Origin: Verrucomicrobiia bacterium
GTDB taxonomy: Bacteria; Verrucomicrobiota; Verrucomicrobiia; Opitutales; Cerasicoccaceae
Reading direction: 5' to 3'
DNA length: 64,000 nucleotides
NCBI GenBank assembly: GCA_030425485.1
Contig: JAUIAM010000016.1
Coordinates: 1 to 64,000, forward strand
Part shown: positions 8,660 to 16,937 of the stretch, piece after piece
How the letters are laid out: every line of letters starts with the position of its first letter
Numbering within the stretch: position 1 is the stretch's first letter
Translations under genes and position numbers: made by a program
The notes under the pieces: model-generated
Databases searched by the model: none
Seen by the model: only the letters and a program-made list of their open reading frames with translations
Told to the model about the DNA's origin: nothing

Positions 8660-10711
8660 TCAGCGCATGATCGACTCGCGGTCGAAGCGGTTAAAGCGGG
8701 CATAGTGGCGTTTGGGGAGCGCATCGATGAAGTGCCGCCCGTACTCCTTTTTCAGGATGCGTGAGTCGAGAATGACCATGCGCCCGGTGTCATCCTGCTT
8801 GCGCACGAGCCGCCCGATGCCCTGGCGAAACTGGATCACGGCCTCGGGCAAAGTCATGCCGGTAAAGGGGTTGCCGCCCTGGCGGCGTATCCACTCGGCG
8901 CGGGCCTCGGCAATGGGGTGGGTTGGTATCTCAAAGGGCAGGCGTGTGATGATGACCTGCGACAGTGCGGGGCCAGGGACGTCAAAGCCTGTCCAGAAGC
9001 TCTCGGTCCCGAGCAGGACGGCGTTTCCGGCCTCAACGAAGCGGTTCTTCAGCTCGATGCGGGACAGACCCGCGCCCTGGGTCAGGAGGGGGCGCTGGGC
9101 GGCCTTGAGGGGCTCGGCCAGTTGGGCGGCGACTTTGTTCATGTCCGCATAGCTGGTAAAAAGGGCCAGCGTACCGCCTTCGACCTGCTCGGCGCAGTAG
9201 GCGATGGTCTCGGAGAGGTAGGGGATGTCGAGCCGACCGGAGCCGCGCTCGGGGCCGGGGGCATCCTCGGCGATGTAGATTTGCACGTTGCGCTCGTAGT
9301 CAAAGGGCGAGGCCTCCACAGCGTGGTCTTCGCCCTCGGCTCCCACCCGGCGCAGAAAGGGGGACATGCCCTGGGCACTGCTGAGGGTGGCACTGGTCAG
9401 GGTGACCGAGGTTTCGCGGTGAAAGACGCTGTCGCGCAAAAAACTGGCCACGTCGATCGGAGCGGTGCGCAGATTGACGATGGAGCGCCGCCGTCCGGTT
9501 TTTTCCAGCCAGTAGACTTCGTCGTCTTCCTCCATGGCCAGGCAATGGGTCAAGGCCTTGAGCATGGCGTCGAGCTTACTGGCGTGGTCGGCCAGCTCTT
9601 GCTGGACGGACTCCTCCTGGATGTCCTGACGGAGCTGCTTGAGTTGGTTGGCGACGGTGCCGAGTGGGCGGTGGAGGAGGGGCTCGGTCCAGTCCGGCTT
9701 GTGCAGGCGCAGGACGTCGGTCTGGTCGAGATAGCGGCGGCGGATTTCGTTAAAAAAGCTCTGGCTGGCATCGATCGCGCGGACGACGCATTCCTGCTCC
9801 TTGCGCGAGCCGAACTTGCTCAACAGGCCCTTCTTTGTCTTGGGGTTGTAGAGGATTTTCAGGGCACGCTCGATGCCGTAGGAGCTGAGGCTGACACCAA
9901 AGTGGTTGGTGGCGATTTCGGGCACGGTGTGGGCCTCATCGAGGACGAGGAAGTCGTCGGCAAAGAGCACGCCCCGGCTCTTGCCGCCGGGGGAGAGCCC
10001 CGCGCTTATCAGGCTGAAGAGCAGGCTGTGGTTGACGATGATGACCTGCGCCTCGGAGCGCTCGGCCAGTGCCTTGCGGAAAAAACAGGTCTGGGGAGAG
10101 CAGTTCTTGCTGTTGCAGGAGCTGGAGTCGGCGTTGACCCACTCCCAGACGTCGGGGTTGGGGGCGGGGGTCAGCTCCTCGCGCAAGCCGTGTTTGGTGA
10201 CCGAGGCCCAGTCGCGGATGCGCTCCAGCTCGGCCACCTCGGGCCCGCCGAAGAGGTCGGCCTTGGTTTGGATGGCCCGCGCCAGGCGGTGCCCGCAGAG
10301 GTAGTTTCCGCGCCCGACGAGGAGTGCGACTTTGAAGCCGCGGTAGGGCTCAAGCTCCGGTACGTGGTCAAAAAGTCTGCGAACGAGCGGAATGTCGTGG
10401 TTTTTCAGCTGCTGCTGGAGCGCGATGGTGTGGGAGGAGACGATGAGCGGGCGCTTCTCGGAGACGGCCTGGAGGATGCCGGGCACGAGGTAGGCGAGGC
10501 TCTTGCCCACGCCCGTTCCGGCCTCGAAGACCAGTGGGGTGTCCATGGCCATCGTGCGCGAGACGGCCTGCGCCATGCTCTCCTGCTGTGGGCGGTGCTC
10601 CAGACCGAGTAAGGCGTGCAGCCAGCCCTCGGGGGCGAAGACCTTATCGGTCAAGCTCACCGCCGGGGGAATCTGCGTGCGCGTGCCGCCGCCTTCGTTA
10701 AAGCCAATCAT
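8660..10711 (-). CDS. dinG: DinG/XPD-family ATP-dependent DNA helicase
   Basis: A 683-residue superfamily 2 helicase. Walker A GTGVGKS is at residues 65-71 and the DEAH box at 258-261 (VLDEAHTVPE). Between them a Cys cluster (YLCGHR, then C-N-S-K-N-C-S-P-Q-T-C) matches the 4Fe-4S site of the XPD/DinG group. The C-terminal half carries the helicase motif with QGIGRLVRKQDD. It should unwind DNA 5' to 3' and may resolve R-loops or repair intermediates. The symbol is by family; YoaA-type is the alternative. It stands alone, with 115 bp to the upstream minus-strand gene. Confidence 0.9.
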   Translation of the reverse strand: MIGFNEGGGTRTQIPPAVSLTDKVFAPEGWLHALLGLEHRPQQESMAQAVSRTMAMDTPLVFEAGTGVGKSLAYLVPGILQAVSEKRPLIVSSHTIALQQQLKNHDIPLVRRLFDHVPELEPYRGFKVALLVGRGNYLCGHRLARAIQTKADLFGGPEVAELERIRDWASVTKHGLREELTPAPNPDVWEWVNADSSSCNSKNCSPQTCFFRKALAERSEAQVIIVNHSLLFSLISAGLSPGGKSRGVLFADDFLVLDEAHTVPEIATNHFGVSLSSYGIERALKILYNPKTKKGLLSKFGSRKEQECVVRAIDASQSFFNEIRRRYLDQTDVLRLHKPDWTEPLLHRPLGTVANQLKQLRQDIQEESVQQELADHASKLDAMLKALTHCLAMEEDDEVYWLEKTGRRRSIVNLRTAPIDVASFLRDSVFHRETSVTLTSATLSSAQGMSPFLRRVGAEGEDHAVEASPFDYERNVQIYIAEDAPGPERGSGRLDIPYLSETIAYCAEQVEGGTLALFTSYADMNKVAAQLAEPLKAAQRPLLTQGAGLSRIELKNRFVEAGNAVLLGTESFWTGFDVPGPALSQVIITRLPFEIPTHPIAEARAEWIRRQGGNPFTGMTLPEAVIQFRQGIGRLVRKQDDTGRMVILDSRILKKEYGRHFIDALPKRHYARFNRFDRESIMR

Positions 10712-10725
10712 GCTGGAAAAGTATT

Positions 10726-10755
10726 AACCACGGATAGCCAGAATGCGCACGGATA
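10726..10755. repeat. Short intergenic repeat of the CCACGGAT type
   Basis: The unit ACCACGGAT is followed after a few bases by GCACGGAT. It resembles the CCACAGAT...CACAGAT repeat at 20669-20735. Such elements are common between genes in many environmental bacteria. It lies in the 115-bp gap between dinG and the GAF histidine kinase. Confidence 0.45.
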
Positions 10756-10826
10756 AAATGCAAAGTGCCGGCTGGATCTTCTGAATGTGCCCGTGTCGCT
10801 TTACGTTCCAGGCTGCGCGATCTTAC

Positions 10827-12536
10827 CTATTGTTCGAGCAGGGGGAGCATAAAGCGGAAGATGGTGCCTTCGTCGCCTGTGCTCAGCAGCTCGAGCTCGC
10901 CTCGGTGGGATTTGAGAATCTGGCGGCTGATGGAAAGTCCGAGTCCGGTACCGTCGGATTTGCCGGTGAGGAAGGACTCGAAGATGCGCTCGCGTATCGA
11001 CTCCGGGATGCCCTTGCCGTCGTCCTTGATAAAGACGCTGGCTGTGGGCCGCGAGCCGGTGTCGTTACGTTCAAGTGCAACGGTTATCACACCGCCCTTG
11101 GGCATGGCCTGCACGGCGTTGAGGATGAGGTTCAGGATGACCTGCTGGATTTGGCCCTTGTGGACCTCGACCCACAGAGGCTTCGTCGGCGGCGTGTAAA
11201 CGAGATGCACCTTCGACTGCTCCAGTTTAAGGCGAAGCAGGATGAGGGTTTCCTCGATGAGCTGCTTGAGGTTCTGGCGAGAGTGCATCTCGGAGCGGCT
11301 GCGGCCAAAGTGCAACACGCGGCTGACGATCTCTTCTAGCTGGACGATTTTCTCGCCGATGATGGCAACGTCCTGCGTGCGGGGGTCGTCCTGCTCAAAG
11401 TCGAGCCCCAGCGACTCGAAGAGCAGCTTGATAACGGTGAGCGGGTTGCGGATCTCGTGGGCAATCTCTGCCGCCAGCAGGCCGAGGGTGGTCAGGCGTT
11501 CGTTGCGGCGGAGGCTTTCCTCGCTGGTAAAGACGCGGCTGTAGAGGCGGGAATTTTCCATGGCCACCGAGCCAAGCGAGGCCAGGGTGGCAAAGGAGCG
11601 CTTCTCGTCGTTGTTAAAGCGGTGCGTGGTGGTGGTGTAGGCATTGAGCACGCCGACGACTTCCTTCTCCACCACGATGGGGGTGGAGAGCATGGAGCAG
11701 AGGCCGTCCCGCTGGACCAAGTCGACAAAGTGGTGCTCCTCGGTGCGGGGGAGGTCGACCACACTGACTTGCTTGTTGCGCTTGAGGGCAACGCCGATCG
11801 CGCTTTGGCCGGGCTCGATTTCCTCCTCGTACTCGACGCTTCCCCCGGGGCCCTCAAGGGCCTGGAGCTGGAGGCGTTTCTTGTCCGGCGTAAGTAAATA
11901 GATGGCGCAGTAGCGGCAGTTGATGAGGTGGCGGGCCTCGCGGGTGATGCCGCGCAAGAGGGTGGCCTGGTCACGGGTGGCCACGAGGTGTTGCCCCGCG
12001 CTAATCAGGGCCTGGAGCTGGTCGGCCTTTTCCTTGAGCTGGTTAATGAGCCAGAGGCGGCTGACGACCTTCGTGGCCTCGGAGGTGAGCAGGACGAGGA
12101 GCTTGAGGTCCTCCTCGTTAAAGGCGGCGATGCGCTCACTGTCGACGTTGACCACTCCCACCGTTAGCCCTTCGAGAATCATGGGGGCGGCGAGCTCGGA
12201 GCGGATGGACTGCTTGAGCGTGATGTAGCGCGGGTCGAAGCGCACATCCTCGATCAATACTGGTTCGCCGTGCAGGGCGACCCAGCCGGTGACGCCGTGC
12301 CCGAGCGTGAGCTTGATCTCCTCGGAGGACTTGGGCAGCCCCTTGTAGACCTCGATCTCGAGTTGACTGGAGTCCGGGTTGATGAGCGCGATGGAGGCGC
12401 TGCTGGCCCCGAGCGTCTCGATCAGGTTGTCGATGATGAGCTCAAGCGCCTCCCGAGGGTCTTCGGTCTGGCTGACAAGGCTGCTGATGCGATACAGGGA
12501 ATCGAGCACCGACTGGTTCTGCGTAAGCGTTTTCAA
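10827..12536 (-). CDS. GAF-domain sensor histidine kinase
   Basis: A 569-residue cytoplasmic kinase. Two GAF domains (about 20-165 and about 185-335) are followed by HisKA with phosphoacceptor His360 (EIAHEIRNPLTV) and a HATPase_c domain (NLILNAVQAM, DDGKGIPE, GTGLGLSI). There is no transmembrane segment and no receiver domain. No cognate response regulator is adjacent. It lies just downstream of glnD on the same strand (52 bp), so a link with nitrogen sensing is possible but only inferred. Confidence 0.92.
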   Translation of the reverse strand: MKTLTQNQSVLDSLYRISSLVSQTEDPREALELIIDNLIETLGASSASIALINPDSSQLEIEVYKGLPKSSEEIKLTLGHGVTGWVALHGEPVLIEDVRFDPRYITLKQSIRSELAAPMILEGLTVGVVNVDSERIAAFNEEDLKLLVLLTSEATKVVSRLWLINQLKEKADQLQALISAGQHLVATRDQATLLRGITREARHLINCRYCAIYLLTPDKKRLQLQALEGPGGSVEYEEEIEPGQSAIGVALKRNKQVSVVDLPRTEEHHFVDLVQRDGLCSMLSTPIVVEKEVVGVLNAYTTTTHRFNNDEKRSFATLASLGSVAMENSRLYSRVFTSEESLRRNERLTTLGLLAAEIAHEIRNPLTVIKLLFESLGLDFEQDDPRTQDVAIIGEKIVQLEEIVSRVLHFGRSRSEMHSRQNLKQLIEETLILLRLKLEQSKVHLVYTPPTKPLWVEVHKGQIQQVILNLILNAVQAMPKGGVITVALERNDTGSRPTASVFIKDDGKGIPESIRERIFESFLTGKSDGTGLGLSISRQILKSHRGELELLSTGDEGTIFRFMLPLLEQ

Positions 12537-12588
12537 GGCGGGGTGAGTTTACCGCCAGCAGGGCGAAAGAGGGAAGTTAAATCCGTGG

Positions 12589-15423
12589 CTAGATTGCGGC
12601 TTCGAACGTATCGCAGGAGACGATGCGGTTGAGCGATTCGCGCAGCGCGATATGGGCGGAGGTGTCCTTGCCGTGCTTCTTGTCGATGGGCTCGATGTAG
12701 AAGGTGTCCAACGCGGCGGAACGCTCGGTCGATATGCGGGCAAAGCTGATGTCGAAGCCGTGGTCAAAAATAGCCTTGGCAATCTGGTAGAGCAGACCGA
12801 CGTGGTCGTTGGCCTGGATTTCGACAATCGTCCGGCGCAGGGAAAGCTCGTGGTAGATGTCTACCGCTGGCGGGATGGGAGCGCGAAGGTTGGACTGCGT
12901 CTCGTAGCGCTTGGAGCGGCTGACCTGCTTGGCCAGTGCGTCGATCTCGGGCATGAGGTCCTTGTTCTTGAGCAGGGCCGCGTTGAGGTGCTGCTCGAAA
13001 ACGTCCTTGGCCTTGGGATTGTCCACGATGCCGCCGTCGTTGTCCTCGACGTAAAAGGTGTCGATGGTGATGTGGTCACCGCGCGATATCGCCTTGGTAC
13101 TGAGGATGTTGACCCCGGCCACGGTGAGGGCGCCGGCCAGCTTGTAAAAGAGTCCGGCCCGGTCCCAGGTGATGACGTTGACCACGCTCATGCCCATGTC
13201 GGTGTCGTTGCGCCAGTCGATGATGGGCACGAGGGAGCCGACCGAGTCCGCCTCGGTAATCTGGCTCAGCAACTTGCCGATCATGCGCAGGTGCAGCTCG
13301 ACCTCCTCGCTGTTGTTGTGGAGGAAATACCGTTCTGGCAGGAGGTTGAAGTGGGCCTCGATCTGGTCTTCTGGTATGTCGGGTAAATTCTTAGCAATGA
13401 GTTCTTTATGGATCATCTCGATTCTCTTTCTGGCCTTTTGTGCAACGGCCTCCTCATCGTGGAGCAGTTCAAATGTGGCCCGGTAAAGTTGGCTGTGAAG
13501 TGAGTCTTTGTAGTCGTTCCAGAGGCTCTCAGCGGTGCCGCGAGCGTCGCAATAGGTGAGCACGAAGAGGTGCCGGAGGGCTTCCTCGTTCTCGACCAAA
13601 TCCGCAAATGCCGCTGTCGTTCTGGGATCATCTACGTCAAAGCGTTGCCAGAATCGTGCCATTTCGAGGTGATTTTTTATCAGAAAGAGAACCAGCTCGG
13701 CTTTATCGCTTTCGACGCCGAGTTGTTTGAGCACGGGAGTGGCCTTCAGTACCCCTCGCTGGCAGTGGTCTTCGACGCCGTTGCTCTTGCCGATATCGTG
13801 CAGCAGGAGCGCAAGGTAGAGCAGTGTGGGGGTCTCGGCCTCGCGTATGGCCTCGCGGTAGAGCCCGGCCTTTTCGTTCTCTCCGCTAAAGATGCGGTCC
13901 AGCTCGTGGATGGTGTTGAGTACGTGGATATCCGCCGTGTAGCGGTGGTAGTACTCGTGCTGGACGAGGCAGGTCAGCTCGCCAAACTCCGGGATGAATC
14001 GCCCGAGGATGCCCAACTCGTGCATCTGCGAAAGTGTGGGGTAGACGTCCCCCTTTTCCTGCAGGATGGAGCGAAAGGTGCGGTTGGGCGACTCCTGCGC
14101 GCGGATCATGGGGGTGATCAGGCTGGTCGAGTTGGTGATGAGGATTTTCAGTTCCAGGCTGAACTTGGCCTGGTGGTGCTGGGCGAGGCGGAAAACCCGG
14201 ATGAGGCGGGCGGGGTCTTGCTCAAAAATAGCGCTGTGCTCAAAGGTGAGCTCATTGTCGCGCAGGACGAAGCCATCGATGTGCCGCTGGCGGTCCATCT
14301 GGCGCGAGCGGATGACGTCGCGCATGGTCAGGCGTTCCTTACCCGGCATGCCGGTGATGGCCAGTCGCTGCTCCAGCAGGCGGGAGAGCTGAAAGATGTG
14401 GTTGGCGTGGGAGTAGTAGTCGCGCATGAACCACTCTACGCGGCGAAAAATGTCCTCCTTGCGGTAGCCGAGCGACCAGGCGATGCGGGGTTGCTTCTCG
14501 AGGTTCAGCAGGTCAGTCGCGCGGGTGCTTTCAAAGTGCAGTTCGTTGCGCACCCGCATGAGAAAGTCGTAGGCCGTTTCCAGGGTTTTGTGCTCGGCCT
14601 CGGTCAGGTAGTGCTTGCGCTCAAGGGCGTCGAGCGAGCCTTCGCCCAGGCGCACGCGGGCCATCCAGAGGATGTTCTGATAGTCCCGCAGCCCGCCGAC
14701 GCCGTTCTTGATATCGGGCTCCTGGAGAAAAACGGTGTTGCCGTGCTTGGCCCGGCGCTCGGCCTGGTTTTGCAGGCGAAAGCGGGCGTAGCTCGACACG
14801 TCTTCGTGGCTGAGGAATTGCTCGTAGGCCTTGCGGAATTCCTGAAAAACTTTGTCCGAACCGCAGATCAGGCGGGACTCCAGCAGTGCGTTTTTGGACT
14901 GGTCCTCGGCCCGGGCCTCATCGAGCGTCTCCTTTACGTTGCGGATGGAGTAGCCGACCTTCAGGTTGAGGTCCCACAGCGGGTAGAGGATGTCGTTGAC
15001 CAGGGCCTCCTGCAGGGTCTTGAGCTGGGGCGATTTGTTTTTCTTGGGAAAGAGAAACATGATGTCCACGTCGCTGAACGGGCTGAGCTCCTGGCGGCCA
15101 TAGCCTCCGAGGGCGATCAGCGCGACGGGGCAAGGGAGCTTGCCGTGTTCGCTCTCGTACTTCTCCAGCGCGTCGTTGAAGAGCGTCTCCAGCAGGACAT
15201 CGATCATGATGGAGCGGGCCTTGGCCACGCGGAGCCCGCCGTCACCCTTGCGGTGATAGCGGATAAGCATTTCTTTTTCCAGGCGCATGTACTCCTTCAG
15301 CTTTTCGAGGCGCTCGCTCGCGCTGGTTTGCGCGGTAAAGTTCAGGCGCTTTTCGGCGTGCTGTCGGATGCGGCGAAAGAGAGGATCCTGTGAAACCGTT
15401 GTCAACTCACGACAATGAGTCAT
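12589..15423 (-). CDS. glnD: [Protein-PII] uridylyltransferase/uridylyl-removing enzyme
   Basis: A 944-residue bifunctional enzyme, close to the usual GlnD length. Nucleotidyltransferase motif GGYGRQELSPFSDVDIMFLF near residue 110 transfers UMP to PII. A central HD hydrolase domain (LLHDIGKS near residue 535) removes it. Two C-terminal ACT domains (about 710-790 and 835-915) sense glutamine. The enzyme reports nitrogen status through PII. No PII or glutamine synthetase gene is in the window. The ATG at 15423 is 84 bp from the divergent pcp start. Confidence 0.95.
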   Translation of the reverse strand: MTHCRELTTVSQDPLFRRIRQHAEKRLNFTAQTSASERLEKLKEYMRLEKEMLIRYHRKGDGGLRVAKARSIMIDVLLETLFNDALEKYESEHGKLPCPVALIALGGYGRQELSPFSDVDIMFLFPKKNKSPQLKTLQEALVNDILYPLWDLNLKVGYSIRNVKETLDEARAEDQSKNALLESRLICGSDKVFQEFRKAYEQFLSHEDVSSYARFRLQNQAERRAKHGNTVFLQEPDIKNGVGGLRDYQNILWMARVRLGEGSLDALERKHYLTEAEHKTLETAYDFLMRVRNELHFESTRATDLLNLEKQPRIAWSLGYRKEDIFRRVEWFMRDYYSHANHIFQLSRLLEQRLAITGMPGKERLTMRDVIRSRQMDRQRHIDGFVLRDNELTFEHSAIFEQDPARLIRVFRLAQHHQAKFSLELKILITNSTSLITPMIRAQESPNRTFRSILQEKGDVYPTLSQMHELGILGRFIPEFGELTCLVQHEYYHRYTADIHVLNTIHELDRIFSGENEKAGLYREAIREAETPTLLYLALLLHDIGKSNGVEDHCQRGVLKATPVLKQLGVESDKAELVLFLIKNHLEMARFWQRFDVDDPRTTAAFADLVENEEALRHLFVLTYCDARGTAESLWNDYKDSLHSQLYRATFELLHDEEAVAQKARKRIEMIHKELIAKNLPDIPEDQIEAHFNLLPERYFLHNNSEEVELHLRMIGKLLSQITEADSVGSLVPIIDWRNDTDMGMSVVNVITWDRAGLFYKLAGALTVAGVNILSTKAISRGDHITIDTFYVEDNDGGIVDNPKAKDVFEQHLNAALLKNKDLMPEIDALAKQVSRSKRYETQSNLRAPIPPAVDIYHELSLRRTIVEIQANDHVGLLYQIAKAIFDHGFDISFARISTERSAALDTFYIEPIDKKHGKDTSAHIALRESLNRIVSCDTFEAAI

Positions 15424-15507
15424 ATGCGGGATTCGATTTCAACGGGGAAAAGCGGATGTTTCACTGTTTCGTTGCCCAGATGGCATGAAAGTGTATATTT
15501 ACGAGTC

Positions 15508-16173
15508 ATGTCTACGGTACTTTTAACAGGATTTGGCGATTGGGTCGGCAGCAAGAACAACCCTGCCAAGGCCGTCGCGCTCGCTCTCGACGGCGAGGAG
15601 ATCGCCGGGGCCAAGGTCGTGGCTCACGTGCCGCCCTCGGTCTTTGACGAAATGATCCCCTCCGTAACCGAGCAGATCGACCAGCTCCGGCCCGAGGTGG
15701 TGATTTCGATGGGGGAGTTTGGCGGGCGCAGCATGCTGACTGTTGAACGCCTGGCCCAGAACTACCTCGACGCGCCCCGCTACGGCATCGGCGACGAGGC
15801 CGGAAAACAGCCCCAGCGGCCCATCGCTGCCGACGGCCCGGCCGCCTACTACACCACGCTGCCCATCCGGGCCATGGTCAAGGCCATGCGCGCGGCAGGC
15901 GTCCCGGCGGACATCTCGGACACGGCGGCAACCTTTGGCTGCAACCTCCTCATGTACGGCGTGCTCCACCACATCGCGGTGAACAAGCTTCCCATCCGCG
16001 CGGGCTGGGTCCACCAGCCCACCTTCCCCGAAACCGCTGCCTTGGAGCAAAACCTCGGCCTGCCCAGCATGCACCTCGACACGCAGGTCAAGGGCCTCCG
16101 CGTCGCCATCGAAGCCATCATGACCCACCCAACCGACATCAACGACCCGGTGAAGAGTGTGTTTCAGTTTTAA
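15508..16173 (+). CDS. pcp: Pyroglutamyl-peptidase I (pyrrolidone-carboxylate peptidase)
   Basis: A 221-residue C15-family cysteine peptidase that removes N-terminal pyroglutamate. The start MSTVLLTGFGDW at 15508 matches the family N-terminus; an upstream in-frame ATG at 15415 overlaps glnD and is unlikely. The catalytic triad is visible: Glu in SMGEFGGRS, Cys in ATFGCNLLMY and His in GWVHQPTFPE. Length is normal for the family. Confidence 0.93.
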   Translation: MSTVLLTGFGDWVGSKNNPAKAVALALDGEEIAGAKVVAHVPPSVFDEMIPSVTEQIDQLRPEVVISMGEFGGRSMLTVERLAQNYLDAPRYGIGDEAGKQPQRPIAADGPAAYYTTLPIRAMVKAMRAAGVPADISDTAATFGCNLLMYGVLHHIAVNKLPIRAGWVHQPTFPETAALEQNLGLPSMHLDTQVKGLRVAIEAIMTHPTDINDPVKSVFQF

Positions 16174-16220
16174 GTTTACTGGTTTGATTTTTTTGATATA
16201 TATATTTAAAGTATATACAT
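16174..16220 (+). promoter_or_regulatory. A+T-rich promoter/operator of vapBC
   Basis: A 47-bp gap with an AT tract (GATATATATATTTAAAGTAT) just before the vapB start. VapB-VapC complexes usually bind such palindromic AT-rich promoters to autoregulate, so this is the likely operator. No exact binding half-sites are claimed. Confidence 0.4.
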
Positions 16221-16451
16221 ATGAAGACAGCAAAAGTTTTTCGCAATGGCGGCAGCCTGGCCGTACGTTTGCCCAGACGTTGGGTGGGCAAGGCCAGTGA
16301 GGTCGAGATGCGCGAGGAGGGTGACACGCTCGTTCTGCGTGCGCGGCGGAAAACCCTGAGCGAGGTGGCAGAGGCCTGTGCGGCTGAGCCGACCCGTATC
16401 GAGCGTCCACCTTGGGCGGGTATGCACATCCGCGGGGTGGATGAGTCGTGA
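16221..16451 (+). CDS. vapB: VapB-type antitoxin (AbrB-like fold)
   Basis: A 76-residue protein. The N-terminus MKTAKVFRNGGSLAVRLP is the swapped-hairpin AbrB/SpoVT DNA-binding motif of VapB antitoxins. The C-terminal half would wrap the toxin active site. Its TGA overlaps the GTG start of vapC, the normal antitoxin-first arrangement with translational coupling. Confidence 0.9.
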   Translation: MKTAKVFRNGGSLAVRLPRRWVGKASEVEMREEGDTLVLRARRKTLSEVAEACAAEPTRIERPPWAGMHIRGVDES

Positions 16452-16831
16452 TCCTGCTCGACACGGACGCCTGCATCTTTGTCATGCGCGGACACAAGCC
16501 GCCCAAGGCCCACGCGGGCAAGGCTTTTGCCATTTCGGCCATTACCGAGGCGGAGCTTTGGGTCGGGGCGGAGCGCACGGGTAGCGAGGCCGAAGTGAAG
16601 CGTGTGGAGATGCTTCTCGGGGCGGTTGATGTCTTACCCTTCGACCGGGCAGCGGCCAGATGCGCGGGCGCAGTGATCGCGGACTTGATTAAACGCGGGG
16701 TGCGGCTGGATGGACCCGACCCGTTTATCGCCGGGCATGCCCTGGCCATGGAGTTGTCTATCATGACGGGAAATGTGGCCCACTTTAAGCGTGTGGCGGG
16801 CCTAAAGGTCATCAAGTGGCAACCTAAGTGA
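16448..16831 (+). CDS. vapC: VapC-type toxin, PIN-domain ribonuclease
   Basis: A 127-residue PIN-domain protein. Acidic active-site residues are in place: Asp near residue 5 (MILLDTD), Glu in ITEAELWVGA, and Asp residues in GPDPFIAGHA; the C-terminal TGNVAHFKRVAGL is typical of VapC. VapC toxins cut tRNA or rRNA when VapB is lost. It starts with GTG inside the vapB stop (4-bp overlap). It lies directly before valS, with no sign of another mobile gene. Confidence 0.93.
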   Translation: MILLDTDACIFVMRGHKPPKAHAGKAFAISAITEAELWVGAERTGSEAEVKRVEMLLGAVDVLPFDRAAARCAGAVIADLIKRGVRLDGPDPFIAGHALAMELSIMTGNVAHFKRVAGLKVIKWQPK

Positions 16832-16937
16832 GCCGGGCTTTGGTTTTCGGTTAATCTCCCCCTGAAAACCTCCTTGCGCCGGGCGTGTGGGTTGGCAAAC
16901 TGGTGCGTTTCATTTTCGCGCCAACATTTTAGAAGAC

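Noticed and set aside
8918-10612. 564-codon open frame on the plus strand
   Set aside because: Antisense to the dinG-type helicase; Gly/Val/Leu/Glu-rich translation without any motif.
13570-15393. 607-codon open frame on the plus strand
   Set aside because: It is antisense to glnD, which has intact nucleotidyltransferase, HD and ACT domains. No recognisable domain in the antisense product.
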